DNA of 64,000 bases. Source: Polyangiaceae bacterium. GTDB lineage: Bacteria > Myxococcota_A > Polyangia > Polyangiales > Polyangiaceae. Shown one piece after another: positions 9,245 to 17,413 of this stretch. Under the pieces are notes generated by a model that did no database searches, had not been told where the DNA came from, and was given only the letters and a program-made list of their open reading frames with translations. The stretch spans positions 161,275 through 225,274 of the forward strand of contig JABFXY010000039.1 of assembly GCA_013361525.1 (NCBI GenBank). The letters are read 5' to 3'. Numbering within the stretch: the stretch's first letter is position 1; each line of letters begins with the position of its first letter. Made by a program: the position numbers and the translations under genes.

Positions 9245-9339
9245 ATTTCTCCCCCCCAGCCCCCCTCACTTCGTGAGGGGGGAGCAGGTCGCGCACAACA
9301 AAACCCCCCTCATGAAGTGAGGGGGGCAGGGGGAGAAAT
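9245..9339. repeat. Nested palindromic element between convergent genes
   Basis: The outer arms ATTTCTCCCCC (9245-9255) and GGGGGAGAAAT (9329-9339) enclose two further hairpins: CCCCCTCACTTCGTGAGGGGG (about 9261-9281) and CCCCCTCA-TGAAG-TGAGGGGG (about 9305-9325). The structure is typical of REP or MITE-like elements. It lies between fdx (+) and a lipoprotein gene (-) and could also terminate transcription from both sides. Confidence 0.8.
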
Positions 9340-9389
9340 AGCAGCCGAGAAGCGCCCGGCTGCCACACCTCGCGTCGTCGAAACGACGG

Positions 9390-10550
9390 TCAGTTCAGCT
9401 CGAGCTGCAGGACGTAGAGGCCCTGACCGAACTCGTCGTTGTTGTAGCCGTCGACGAAGACGTAATACTCGGTGCCGGCGACCACTTCCGCGGATGCAGC
9501 CTCGGTCGCCCACCACGTCGCCGTCGTGTCGGAGCATGCGACCTCCGCTTCCGGAACGTCGCACGTCGCTTCTCGAATATGGACGGCGCGGTCCCAGCAG
9601 CCCGCCGGATACGGCAGCTTCGTGGGCTCAGTGGTGCCGCAGTACGGGTTGCCCTCGAAGTCGAGGCCGAGCGTGGCGATCAACGTGCCGTTCGCCTCCG
9701 GGATGACTTTGTAGACGTGGTCGGGAGCCGGGCTGACCGACGCAGTCTGGCAGGTCGATTCGCCGCTCTCCGTCGCACCGATCGTCGTGCGCTCCGGCGC
9801 TTGTCCAGGAATGTGGACGAGCTCACCGGTGCCGATGACCGTACCAGCCGTCTTCGCTGCGCCGGCGCACGTGTCGAGGCTCGGATCGCTCGCTTCGAAG
9901 AGGCAGTCGGCTGCGCACCCATCGCCGTCGGCCGTGTTGCCGTCGTCGCACTCCTCGAAGGGGTTGGTGACACCGTCGCCGCAAGCAGGCGTCGCGCACC
10001 CGATCGTCAGCGTGAAGGCCTCGGTCCCGGTGCCTGCGTCGCTCACGATCACGGAGTAGTCGCCCTCATCGAGGTGGACAGCGATGTTTTCGGCAGCGGT
10101 CGCGGAGGCGTTGGAGCAGAACTCGTCGGTCTCGCACGCGACGGTGCGAAGGCTCAACACGCCATCGAAGCCTTGATCGCCGTCGAGGTTGAGCGTCGCG
10201 GTGCAGGCCCCGCCGACGTGGAGCTTGTAGACGACGTCGGGATAGCTGAGGTCCGGCATCGTCTCCGCGTCGGCGCAGAACGTGGCGTAGTCGTCTTTTG
10301 ACCCGGCCATCGAGCCTTCCGCGACGGCTTCCTCGTTCAGGTCGACGTCGATCGCACCCGCGGAATCACACGTGTCGAAGTTGGGGGGAGCACCGCCGGT
10401 CGTGACGTCTCCGCCGACGCCCCCACCGCCGCCGCCCTCACCGCCTCCACCGGTGGTCGTTTCGGTGTCGTCGCCGCATCCCGTCGTCACGATCGACGCG
10501 GGCAGAGCCATCGCCAGTACGGCCGTACACAGCCAAGTCCTAGTTGTCAT
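9390..10550 (-). CDS. Secreted lipoprotein with DUF4215-type Cys-rich repeat
   Basis: The ATG at 10550 has a clear GGAAGGA Shine-Dalgarno, whereas the longer frame to 10577 does not. The product is 386 aa. A lipoprotein signal (MTTRTWLCTAVLAMALPASI, Cys in TTGC at about 25) precedes an acidic and Gly-rich tether. Two similar beta-rich modules follow, each with a TLNLDGD or TLGLDFEG strand, a Cys pair and a YSVIVSDAG or YYVFVDGYN strand. Between them lies one myxobacterial Cys-rich repeat (ACGDGVTNPFEECDDGNTAD). It is probably surface exposed with unknown function. Its gene is convergent with the isc operon. Confidence 0.8.
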   Translation of the reverse strand: MTTRTWLCTAVLAMALPASIVTTGCGDDTETTTGGGGEGGGGGGVGGDVTTGGAPPNFDTCDSAGAIDVDLNEEAVAEGSMAGSKDDYATFCADAETMPDLSYPDVVYKLHVGGACTATLNLDGDQGFDGVLSLRTVACETDEFCSNASATAAENIAVHLDEGDYSVIVSDAGTGTEAFTLTIGCATPACGDGVTNPFEECDDGNTADGDGCAADCLFEASDPSLDTCAGAAKTAGTVIGTGELVHIPGQAPERTTIGATESGESTCQTASVSPAPDHVYKVIPEANGTLIATLGLDFEGNPYCGTTEPTKLPYPAGCWDRAVHIREATCDVPEAEVACSDTTATWWATEAASAEVVAGTEYYVFVDGYNNDEFGQGLYVLQLELN

Positions 10551-10640
10551 GGCAATCCTTCCCTCAAGCGGACACATCCACGCGGTGTTGGATGAAGATT
10601 CGATGACCGGCGTTCACCGGTAATCCTAAGACGTAGGGAA

Positions 10641-12341
10641 CTATATCAGCTCCACGGCCTCCGGCACTTTGCGCTCTTGCTCCTTCGCGCCCAGATCGAC
10701 ACGAGCAAACGACGGCGGAACCACGGCGGTGTCGTGAGCGACCACGAGAACGAGGCGAACTTGCGCCAACTCGTGCAGCAATTTTCCGACGAGCAAGCGT
10801 CCGTCGTGGTCGAGGCCTGCTTCCGGCTCGTCGACGAGGACGAGATCGACCTCGTGAACGAGCGCACGCGCCAGCGCGACACGTCGCTGCTCGCCGCCGC
10901 TGAGCTCACCCATCGGGAGGGCGCTGACCGACCGCTGCTGCGCCTCTGCCCGCGAGCGCAGGCCCGCGAGACCAACTCGATCCAAAGCTTTCGCGAGCTT
11001 GTCTCCATCGACGGGTGCCGTACCGAACAGACCGACGTGCCACGCGACGTCTTCGTCCGGCACGACGTGTGGCCGCTGCGCGATCAAGATCGCGCGGCGC
11101 CGAAGCCTCTCCCAGCTGGGCCCGACCGCTTCACTTCCGTTTAGTCGAACGCTCCCTGCGCGGATGGGCACGAGGCCGATCGCAGCGAGCAGCGCGGTCG
11201 TCTTGCCCGCACCGTTCGGTCCGACCAGCGCGAGCCCGCCGCGGTCGAGAGAAAAGCTCAGGCCCTGCGGCGTGTCGGTCGTCGCGCCCTCGTAGCGCAC
11301 GCTCACCGCGGCGAGCTCGAGGTTCGTAATCGGTTCCGCGCCGTCGTCGGAACCATTCGAATCGGCGCGTTGCGTGCCCATCGGCGCAACGTCGGGCCCA
11401 CCGTCCTCCCCGATGAAGCCGTTCAACGTTGCGCGCACAGGTGCGCTGCGCGTGATGGCTTCGGCCGCCGAGACGAGCGTGAGCCCGTACGAAAGCCCCA
11501 CGCCCGCGAGGACGGCCACCTCGCCCGATCGCGATCCGAACAGCTCACCCAGCCACGAGCTCGGAAGCGCGAGGAGCGCAGCGGCGAGCACGGCGGGAAT
11601 CACCGCGGTGATGGCTCCGAGCCTCACGCCGCTGCGCTCGGCCGTCGCGACGATGTTTCCTTCGGCCGCGAGTTTCCGACCCATGGCCGTCGCACGCCCC
11701 GAGGCTCGCAGCTCCGCGGAGCCGAAAATCAGCGTATCGAGCAGCTTTGCGGTCCGCATGTGCGACCGCCAACCTCGCTCGCGTGCACGCTGAGCCGCGC
11801 GGCGCGCGGGAGCGAACGCGACGAGGAGCGCGACCGCGACCAGCGCCCCGACACCGAGCCAAACGACGCCGAAGCGCAGCGCCACCACGACCAGAACGAC
11901 ACCGACGGCGCCGAGGCAGCCGAAGAAGTCGGGCACGGAGACCGCGTTCAGCGTCGCCACCTCGTAAATCGCGTCGACGAGGGCTGCCGCCTGCCCGTGC
12001 TCGCGGTTCGACGTCAGCGCAGCGGTCGGCTTGGCCGCGACCGCGCGAATCACGCGATCGTAAAGCGCGTCGATGTGCAGGCCGAGCAACGTCCCGCGCC
12101 ACCATGTCCGGATGAACGCGGCGACGCTCGCCAGCGCCGCGAGCAACGCCGCGTGACGAACGGCGTCGACCGAAGAGAAAAGCGCGAAAAGCGAGCCAAA
12201 AAGGGTAAGCCGCGCCCCGAGCTCCAGAAGAACCGTAGGCAGGAGGAGGAGGCGGGCGCGCACGACCAGACGTTGCCGATGAACCTCGCGCCGTTCGAAG
12301 CATCGAACCTTCGAGCTTCGCTGCGCCTTGGCCGCGGCCAT
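10641..12341 (-). CDS. ABC transporter (fused permease-ATPase), probable lasso-peptide exporter
   Basis: The 566-aa half-transporter has about five or six membrane segments in residues 25-310, then an ATPase domain from about 345. Motifs seen are Walker A GPNGAGKTT, a Q-loop near LIAQRPHV, signature LSGGEQRR, Walker B LVLVDEP and a switch His in VVAHDT. The D-loop reads EAGLDHDG. It is divergent from the B2 peptidase gene with only 21 bp between annotated starts, so the true start may lie further in (for example a GTG near residue 27). Adjacent to B2, cyclase and precursor genes, it fits the D component of a lasso-peptide cluster. Confidence 0.85.
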   Translation of the reverse strand: MAAAKAQRSSKVRCFERREVHRQRLVVRARLLLLPTVLLELGARLTLFGSLFALFSSVDAVRHAALLAALASVAAFIRTWWRGTLLGLHIDALYDRVIRAVAAKPTAALTSNREHGQAAALVDAIYEVATLNAVSVPDFFGCLGAVGVVLVVVALRFGVVWLGVGALVAVALLVAFAPARRAAQRARERGWRSHMRTAKLLDTLIFGSAELRASGRATAMGRKLAAEGNIVATAERSGVRLGAITAVIPAVLAAALLALPSSWLGELFGSRSGEVAVLAGVGLSYGLTLVSAAEAITRSAPVRATLNGFIGEDGGPDVAPMGTQRADSNGSDDGAEPITNLELAAVSVRYEGATTDTPQGLSFSLDRGGLALVGPNGAGKTTALLAAIGLVPIRAGSVRLNGSEAVGPSWERLRRRAILIAQRPHVVPDEDVAWHVGLFGTAPVDGDKLAKALDRVGLAGLRSRAEAQQRSVSALPMGELSGGEQRRVALARALVHEVDLVLVDEPEAGLDHDGRLLVGKLLHELAQVRLVLVVAHDTAVVPPSFARVDLGAKEQERKVPEAVELI

Positions 12342-12362
12342 GGTTGCCGTCTCGAGGTGCAG

Positions 12363-12833
12363 ATGGCAACAAGAACGACCTCGATGCCCCTGTCGCTACG
12401 TCCATCGCTCTTTGCTGCGCTGAGCCGCGAAGAGCGCGCGTTCTTCGTAGCTTCGTGGCTCCTCGCGCCCGCGGCCACGGCGGGCCTGAAGGTGGCGGGG
12501 TTCCGGCGCATGACCGACCTCCTTCGTCGCGTTCCAGCCCGAAAAAGCGTCCTCTTCGCGGATGTCGGCGTCGAGCGGGCGGAGTCGCTCGTTCGTCGTG
12601 CGTTCCGCTGGTCCATCGCACGATGGTCCGTTCGAGACGGCGGGTGCTTGCCCCAGTCGATGGTGCAGTACGCTGTGCACACGCTCGGCGGCGACGAGGT
12701 TCGGTTCGTGGTCGGCGTCCAGCGCGGCGAGCCCGCTCCCGTCGGTTTCGAGGCGCACGCGTGGATCGAAGACGCGCGCCGCACCCGGCCGGATCGAAAG
12801 CACGAAGCGATCTTCGAGCTCACCGCGACATGA
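12363..12833 (+). CDS. Lasso peptide biosynthesis B2 protein (transglutaminase-like leader peptidase)
   Basis: The 156-aa product starts at ATG 12363, which follows GAGGTG. It matches the transglutaminase-core protease that removes the leader of lasso precursors. The catalytic Cys lies in DGGCLPQSMVQYAV (Cys95) and His in FEAHAWIE (His132), with an acidic residue four positions later. The N-terminal segment has the typical FFVASWLLAPAAT-like helix. The B1 partner is encoded separately (15872-16156, minus). The stop overlaps the cyclase start as ATGA. Confidence 0.92.
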   Translation: MATRTTSMPLSLRPSLFAALSREERAFFVASWLLAPAATAGLKVAGFRRMTDLLRRVPARKSVLFADVGVERAESLVRRAFRWSIARWSVRDGGCLPQSMVQYAVHTLGGDEVRFVVGVQRGEPAPVGFEAHAWIEDARRTRPDRKHEAIFELTAT

Positions 12834-14725
12834 GCATTCTCGCTCTGGAGGTCGGACAGCATGCGGACGCGCGGCGCGTCGAACGGATGCTCGCGACATC
12901 CACTGGCGTCGGTGCGTGGGATGCCGATGACCGCCACCACGAGCCCGGCATCGCGATCGGCGTGCGCTCGCGCTGGGTCGTGCCTGAAGACGAAGGCGCG
13001 CGGGCGATCGCGGAAGACCGCGACCGAGGTGTCGTCGTCGCGTGGGAGGGGCGCATCGACGACCGCATCGGATTGATCCGTGCGCTCGGAGCTTCGCCGC
13101 GGCTCACGAACGCCGAGCTCGCGTGCGCAGCCTTCGCCAAATGGGGAGCGGACGCACCGAAACATCTCATCGGGGAGTTCGTCTTCACCGTCTTCGATCG
13201 ACGCGAAAGACGCGCTCTGATCGTGCGCGATCGTCTCGGTATTCGGCCTGTCTATTACGTCGTCCGACCTGATGGGCTCGTCCGTATCTCGAGCTGCGAG
13301 CGGGGGCTGTTCGCCTGCGGCGATGTCGACGAGCGCCCGAACCTGAAGGTGCTCGCCTCGGCGCTCGCGGGCTCGGCGGTGCTCCTCAACGAGACACTTC
13401 GTGAGGGCGTCCACGTGCTCGAGCCGGGATCGATCCTCGTGGTCCGCGAAGGCGGCACATCGACGACGACGTACTTCTCCGTCGAGCCCGGCGGCGTGGA
13501 CGAGCGTCTCGCTCCTGCAGAGCACGTCGAGCGGATCCGCGCGGCGCTCGACGTCGCCGTCGCTTCGCGCACGCGCGGCAAGTGGCCGATCGCGGCGCAT
13601 GCATCCGGGGGCCTCGATTCGTCGTCGGTCATTGCCGTCGCCGCGAAGCAGCTGCGGGAGGCGAATCGTCCTGCGCCGCTCCTGCTTCACATGACCTGCG
13701 CGAGCCTCCCCTGCGACGAGCGCCGATACGCGCGATCGGTCGCCGCGCGGGTCGACGCGCCGATGGTCGAGCGCGACGGGAGCAGCGCAGTTTACGGACC
13801 ATCGACCACAGACGAGGTCGATCTCGGCGGTCCGTGGTTCGAGGTCCTGCGCGAGCTCTATGGTCAGGCGCGAGAAGCCGGCGCGCGTGTCGTCCTCACC
13901 GGCGACGGCAGCGACGAGGTGCAGCTCCGGCACTGGCTCGAGATCGACGACTCGCTGCTGCGCGGCGAATGGCTCGACGCCGCCAGGTTCGCCGGCCTCT
14001 TCGACGAGCCCCTCGACCGCGACGGCTGGTCGCGCCTCGCTCGGGGGTTCGCTCGAAACAAGCTCCCGCAGGTCACGAAGCTCTGGCGCGCGCGCAGACG
14101 TCCCGGCGACGGGCTGCCTTCATTCCTCACGCCGATGGCGAGAGCGTCGGCCCTGGAGAGCCTCGCTGCGCTCGAGCAGCGCCGGAACGACGTTCCGCAT
14201 CCCAGCCCGCTTCGGCGAGCCGTCGCCGTCGAGCTCACGTCCACCGTCGGGATGACGCTGATCATGCAGGAGCTCCATTCGTTCGCATCCCACTGCGGCG
14301 TCGAGCTCTTGCACCCGTTCCTCGACATCCGGGTCGTCGAGGCGTTCCACGCTCTCCCCACACGCATGCGGACGTCCTTCGACCTCGTGAAACCGACGCT
14401 GCGAACGGCCATGGAAGGCCTGCTTCCGCCGGAGGTTTTGTGGCGATCGATCCCGACGCACTACAACGACTTCCACGAGGCGGCGTGGCGGCGGGAGCGC
14501 GACGCGTGGCTTCCGCTCGCAAGGTCGTCGTCGCTCGCGCGGCTCGGGCTCGTCGACCCGGAGCGCTTCCGCCGTGCCGTCGAAGAGGCATTCGAGGGCG
14601 AGCTGACGGCCGACGTTCGCAACGCGCTCGAGCTCGAGGGTTGGCTCGCTCGTCTAGACGCAACGAGCCGGGCGCCCCATGCGACCGCCAGATCCTGGCC
14701 AGATGGCAAGGGCTTGGCGCCGTGA
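12830..14725 (+). CDS. Lasso peptide cyclase (asparagine-synthetase B-like, C protein)
   Basis: The ATG at 12830 overlaps the B2 stop (ATGA). The 631-aa protein has an AsnB layout: an N-terminal Ntn-amidotransferase-like domain (1-about 215) and a synthetase domain with the PPi loop AHASGGLDSSSV (Ser259-Ser265) and a second ATP-site segment VVLTGDGSDEVQ. Residue 2 is Ser, not the nucleophilic Cys of true glutaminases, so no ammonia release is expected. This fits a cyclase that adenylates the Glu8 side chain of the core and closes the isopeptide ring with the N-terminus. The precursor gene starts 61 bp downstream. Confidence 0.9.
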   Translation: MSILALEVGQHADARRVERMLATSTGVGAWDADDRHHEPGIAIGVRSRWVVPEDEGARAIAEDRDRGVVVAWEGRIDDRIGLIRALGASPRLTNAELACAAFAKWGADAPKHLIGEFVFTVFDRRERRALIVRDRLGIRPVYYVVRPDGLVRISSCERGLFACGDVDERPNLKVLASALAGSAVLLNETLREGVHVLEPGSILVVREGGTSTTTYFSVEPGGVDERLAPAEHVERIRAALDVAVASRTRGKWPIAAHASGGLDSSSVIAVAAKQLREANRPAPLLLHMTCASLPCDERRYARSVAARVDAPMVERDGSSAVYGPSTTDEVDLGGPWFEVLRELYGQAREAGARVVLTGDGSDEVQLRHWLEIDDSLLRGEWLDAARFAGLFDEPLDRDGWSRLARGFARNKLPQVTKLWRARRRPGDGLPSFLTPMARASALESLAALEQRRNDVPHPSPLRRAVAVELTSTVGMTLIMQELHSFASHCGVELLHPFLDIRVVEAFHALPTRMRTSFDLVKPTLRTAMEGLLPPEVLWRSIPTHYNDFHEAAWRRERDAWLPLARSSSLARLGLVDPERFRRAVEEAFEGELTADVRNALELEGWLARLDATSRAPHATARSWPDGKGLAP

Positions 14726-14786
14726 ATGTTCGCTGGGGGCAGGCATCGTATGGTATCAGTCTCCTTCGGCCACGGAATCGACGCCC

Positions 14787-14948
14787 ATGACTGACCCTTC
14801 CGATCTTCCGCAGCACGCCGCGCCGATCCCGAAGCGGGCACGGCGCCCGTACCGCAAGCCCGAGCTGATTGCGTATGGCCGGGTCGAGGACATGACCCGC
14901 GCGGGGAAGAAGTCCAACTCCGAAGCCAGCAAAAGGCCTCGCAACTGA
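14787..14948 (+). CDS. Lasso peptide precursor (A), predicted core AGKKSNSEASKRPRN
   Basis: The 53-aa precursor carries the canonical leader motif YxxPxLxxxGxxxxxT exactly, as YRKPELIAYGRVEDMT (Tyr22-Thr37). Cleavage is expected after the residue following Thr37, leaving AGKKSNSEASKRPRN (Ala39-Asn53). Core residue 8 is Glu (Glu46), which allows an 8-residue Ala1-Glu8 macrolactam and a 7-residue tail. The core is strongly basic (3 Lys, 2 Arg) and has no aromatic residue, so the plug would have to be Lys or Arg. The ATG at 14787 has a weak GGA upstream; an upstream in-frame start would overlap the cyclase gene. The leader recognition motif makes the call strong, while the mature structure is inferred. 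Confidence 0.85.
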   Translation: MTDPSDLPQHAAPIPKRARRPYRKPELIAYGRVEDMTRAGKKSNSEASKRPRN

Positions 14949-14961
14949 CGACCCGCCCGGT

Positions 14962-15014
14962 CTGACTGGTCCTTCCTGACTGGTCTCTGACTGGCCCTCC
15001 CTGACTGGCCCTCC
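14962..15014. repeat. Tandem repeat just downstream of lasso precursor
   Basis: Four direct repeats of CTGACTGG followed by CCCTCC or variants occur at 14962-14975, 14976-14986 (shortened to 11 nt), 14987-15000 and 15001-15014. The last two 14-mers are identical. They fill the gap between the precursor stop and the kinase gene. They encode nothing obvious in either strand and could affect read-through or mRNA stability. Confidence 0.85.
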
Positions 15015-15045
15015 CTGGGGGCGATGAGACCTCGAAGGCGCTACG

Positions 15046-15891
15046 TTGAACGCGGCGGCGCGTATCAAACCCGTGCTCCGGTGGATCCCAGCGCAGGCTC
15101 CCCGTGAAGACCACGGCCCCGAAGCGTGGATTGTTTCGTACGACTTCGAGGGCTCGACCTTCTTGCGCGTGGGTCGGCTGGGGTCGGGGTACCTGGTGCG
15201 CGCCCCGGGCGTGGCCGACTTCCGGATGAGCGAAGACGGGACGAGCGTCGAGGTCGTTCCCTATCCGGGCGTCGACAAGGCCGAGATCGAGGAGCTCTTC
15301 GAGCAAGTCGTCGTCCCGGGGATCGATCAACTCGCGGGCACGCCTGCGATCCACGCGTCCGCCGTGTCGACGCCTCATGGCGCGATCGCGTTCGTGGGGC
15401 CGTCCGGTGCGGGCAAGTCGACGCTCGCGGGGCTGCTCTCCACGAAGTGGCCGCTCCTCGCCGATGACTACCTGCCCTTGCGAATCGACGGAGATCGCGT
15501 CGTCGCGCAACCATCGTCGACGTGGGTTCGGCTCCGCGGCGCCTCGGTCGAGCGGCTTCGTGAGCAGGGGACGATCCGCGCCGGCAAGCTCGCGGTGGAG
15601 CGGCCGAGCTCGCAGGATCCCCAGGTGCTTTCACGCCTCTACGCCATCGGCGGTGAAGCGGACGCGATCTCCATCGGTACGTGCTCGCGACGCGACGCGC
15701 TCGTCCTCGTCGCATCGCAGCTTTTGAGGCTCGATACCGAGAAGCCCGCTCTTTTGGAAGCGGAGCTCGGCTTCGTCGAGCGCGTCATCGAGCGCGTCCC
15801 CCTTCGCGTGCTGCGCTACCCGCGCAGCTTCGACGTCGTCGAGGCCGTCGAGCGCGCCATCGAGGAAGACCTCATGAAGGGGTCACCGTGA
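15046..15891 (+). CDS. HprK-like kinase of lasso cluster
   Basis: The TTG start at 15046 is supported by GAAGG seven bases upstream and gives 281 aa. The protein resembles HPr Ser kinase C-terminal domains found in lasso clusters: AIHASAV (102-107), P-loop FVGPSGAGKSTLAGL (117-130) and the acidic LLADDYLPL (138-146). In characterised clusters such as paeninodin this kinase phosphorylates the precursor's C-terminal Ser. Here the core ends in Asn, so the acceptor would have to be an internal Ser (core 5, 7 or 10) or something else. The 3' end overlaps the antisense PqqD-like gene by 20 bp. Confidence 0.82.
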   Translation: MNAAARIKPVLRWIPAQAPREDHGPEAWIVSYDFEGSTFLRVGRLGSGYLVRAPGVADFRMSEDGTSVEVVPYPGVDKAEIEELFEQVVVPGIDQLAGTPAIHASAVSTPHGAIAFVGPSGAGKSTLAGLLSTKWPLLADDYLPLRIDGDRVVAQPSSTWVRLRGASVERLREQGTIRAGKLAVERPSSQDPQVLSRLYAIGGEADAISIGTCSRRDALVLVASQLLRLDTEKPALLEAELGFVERVIERVPLRVLRYPRSFDVVEAVERAIEEDLMKGSP

Positions 15892-16156
15892 CGAGCCGCT
15901 TGTCGATCAGCGCACCGACGAACTCGCGCATGTCGCGCTCGAGATCGTTCGATTCGACCTCGAACTCCTCCTCCAACGAGGAGCAGAGGGACGCGAACGT
16001 CGTGCCGGAGACGATCATTTCCCAAGCGCGCGTGGCAACCTCGTTCATCCCGAAGTACGTCCCTGAGCCGAGGTGCAGGAGAACCGCCTCTCCGTCGAGC
16101 ACGCGGGAGAGCACTTCGGGCGGACAGGTCAATCGGTCGGTGATGGCGATCTGCAT
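15872..16156 (-). CDS. PqqD-like RiPP recognition element (lasso B1 protein)
   Basis: The 94-aa product has the PqqD/RRE pattern: a beta-hairpin (VLDGEAVLLHLGSGTYFGMN), a helix ATRAWEMIVSGTTFASLCSSL and a C-terminal winged helix ending FVGALIDKRLVTVTPS. RREs bind the leader YxxPxLxxxG motif and deliver the precursor to B2. The gene runs antisense to the rest of the cluster, overlapping the kinase gene 3' end by 20 bp, and lies 63 bp from the divergent start of the methyltransferase. ATG at 16156 gives the standard RRE length; a longer N-terminal extension (to 16339) overlaps the methyltransferase and is unlikely. Confidence 0.88.
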   Translation of the reverse strand: MQIAITDRLTCPPEVLSRVLDGEAVLLHLGSGTYFGMNEVATRAWEMIVSGTTFASLCSSLEEEFEVESNDLERDMREFVGALIDKRLVTVTPS

Positions 16157-16219
16157 TTCTACCCAGGGGTATCGCGCTGGAAGGCAACCGTGGCAAGCCG
16201 TCCGGAAAGGACATTCTCC

Positions 16220-17413
16220 GTGGTACCCGGCCTGACGCGCGATTCGTTGCTCGAGCGAGCGCCGGCGATCACGCTGACGCTTTACCCCGGTTACACCGTC
16301 GCCGACCTCGACGGACGAGCCATTCCCGTCGGTGTCCATGCGCTATCCGTCCTCGCGGCCTGCAGCGAGCCGATCCGTCTCGGTGCGTTGGCCGAGCGCG
16401 CGAACGTGACCGGGGCTCGGGACTTCATCGACTTCATCGGCACCGTCAGCGATTTGATCCAGAACGGCCTTCTCACCACCGACAGCGCGCGTCCCCTGGC
16501 GAGCGATCGGCGCGGCCTCTGGAGCGATCCGAGCGTCCACGTGGCGATGCTCAATGACGTCGCTCGGACCGACGCGTTCCTTCGTGCGGTGCGCCAAACC
16601 GTCCGTCCGACCGATGTCGTCGTCGACATCGGGACCGGGACGGGCATCCTCGCCATCGCCGCCGCAAAAGCCGGAGCGCGACGCGTCTACGCGATCGAGT
16701 CTTCGGAGATCGCCGACGTCGCGACCGCGATGATCGAGAAAAACGGCGTCGCGGACCGCGTGACGGTGGTTCGGGGTTGGTCGACGCGCGTGAGCCTCGC
16801 CGAGCAGGCGACGGTCCTCGTCACCGAGACGATCGGCAACGATCCCTTCGCCGAGCACGCGTTCCAGATCGTCGTCGACGCGAAGAAACGTCTGCTCACC
16901 GACGATGCGCGCATCATCCCCGGGCACGTCCGGCTCTACGCCGTCCTCGTCGAAGCGCCGCCTGCGCTCGTCGACAGGCTTTGCTTCAGCACGGCGAACA
17001 TCGATCGCTGGTCGCATTCGTTCGGGCTCGATTTCTCGACCCTGATGCCCAATCGCGAGAACTACCTATACCCGGCCTCGATCTCGGCGGAGCGTGCGCG
17101 GGATCTCGTCGAGCTGTCGGATCCCGTCGAGCTCGGGTACCTCGACTACCACGCGCCCTCCCCCATTCCCGACCAACAGGTCGTCGCCACCGTTTCACAG
17201 GACGGCACGCTCGCAGCCGCCCTGCTCTTCTTCGAAGTGGACGTGGCACCGGGCGTCACCATCAGCACGCGGCCACGCGTCGCGAGCCCGACCAACCACT
17301 GGCTGCCGACGTTGTGGTTCGAGCCGCAAATCCGCAGCGTGACCCGCGGTGAAAGCGTCAAGCTCGCCTTTCGCCAAGAAGGCAGCGCGGCCGTGCTCGA
17401 GGTGTCGCGATGA
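16220..17413 (+). CDS. PRMT-like methyltransferase with N-terminal RRE-like domain
   Basis: The GTG at 16220 follows an excellent GGAAAGGA Shine-Dalgarno, giving 397 aa. Residues about 17-86 look like a small PqqD/winged-helix domain (YTVADLDGRAIPVGVHALSV to DLIQNGLL). From about 108 the protein follows protein arginine methyltransferases: MLNDVARTDAF (helix preceding motif I), VVDIGTGTGILAIAAAKAG (133-152), VYAIESS (156-162), a double-E loop ETIGNDPFAE with Glu203 and Glu212 nine residues apart as in PRMT1, and NHW (359-361) where PRMTs have THW. It is probably SAM-dependent, and by context it is inferred to modify the Arg/Lys-rich lasso peptide. The next gene overlaps as ATGA. Confidence 0.8.
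   Translation: MVPGLTRDSLLERAPAITLTLYPGYTVADLDGRAIPVGVHALSVLAACSEPIRLGALAERANVTGARDFIDFIGTVSDLIQNGLLTTDSARPLASDRRGLWSDPSVHVAMLNDVARTDAFLRAVRQTVRPTDVVVDIGTGTGILAIAAAKAGARRVYAIESSEIADVATAMIEKNGVADRVTVVRGWSTRVSLAEQATVLVTETIGNDPFAEHAFQIVVDAKKRLLTDDARIIPGHVRLYAVLVEAPPALVDRLCFSTANIDRWSHSFGLDFSTLMPNRENYLYPASISAERARDLVELSDPVELGYLDYHAPSPIPDQQVVATVSQDGTLAAALLFFEVDVAPGVTISTRPRVASPTNHWLPTLWFEPQIRSVTRGESVKLAFRQEGSAAVLEVSR

Noticed and set aside
14962..15014. CRISPR-like array
   Set aside because: The repeats are contiguous 14-mers without spacers and no cas gene is near.
15872..16339. A 155-codon version of the PqqD-like gene
   Set aside because: The extra N-terminal residues are basic and Cys-rich, unlike RREs, and would overlap the start of the PRMT-like gene; ATG 16156 gives the family length.
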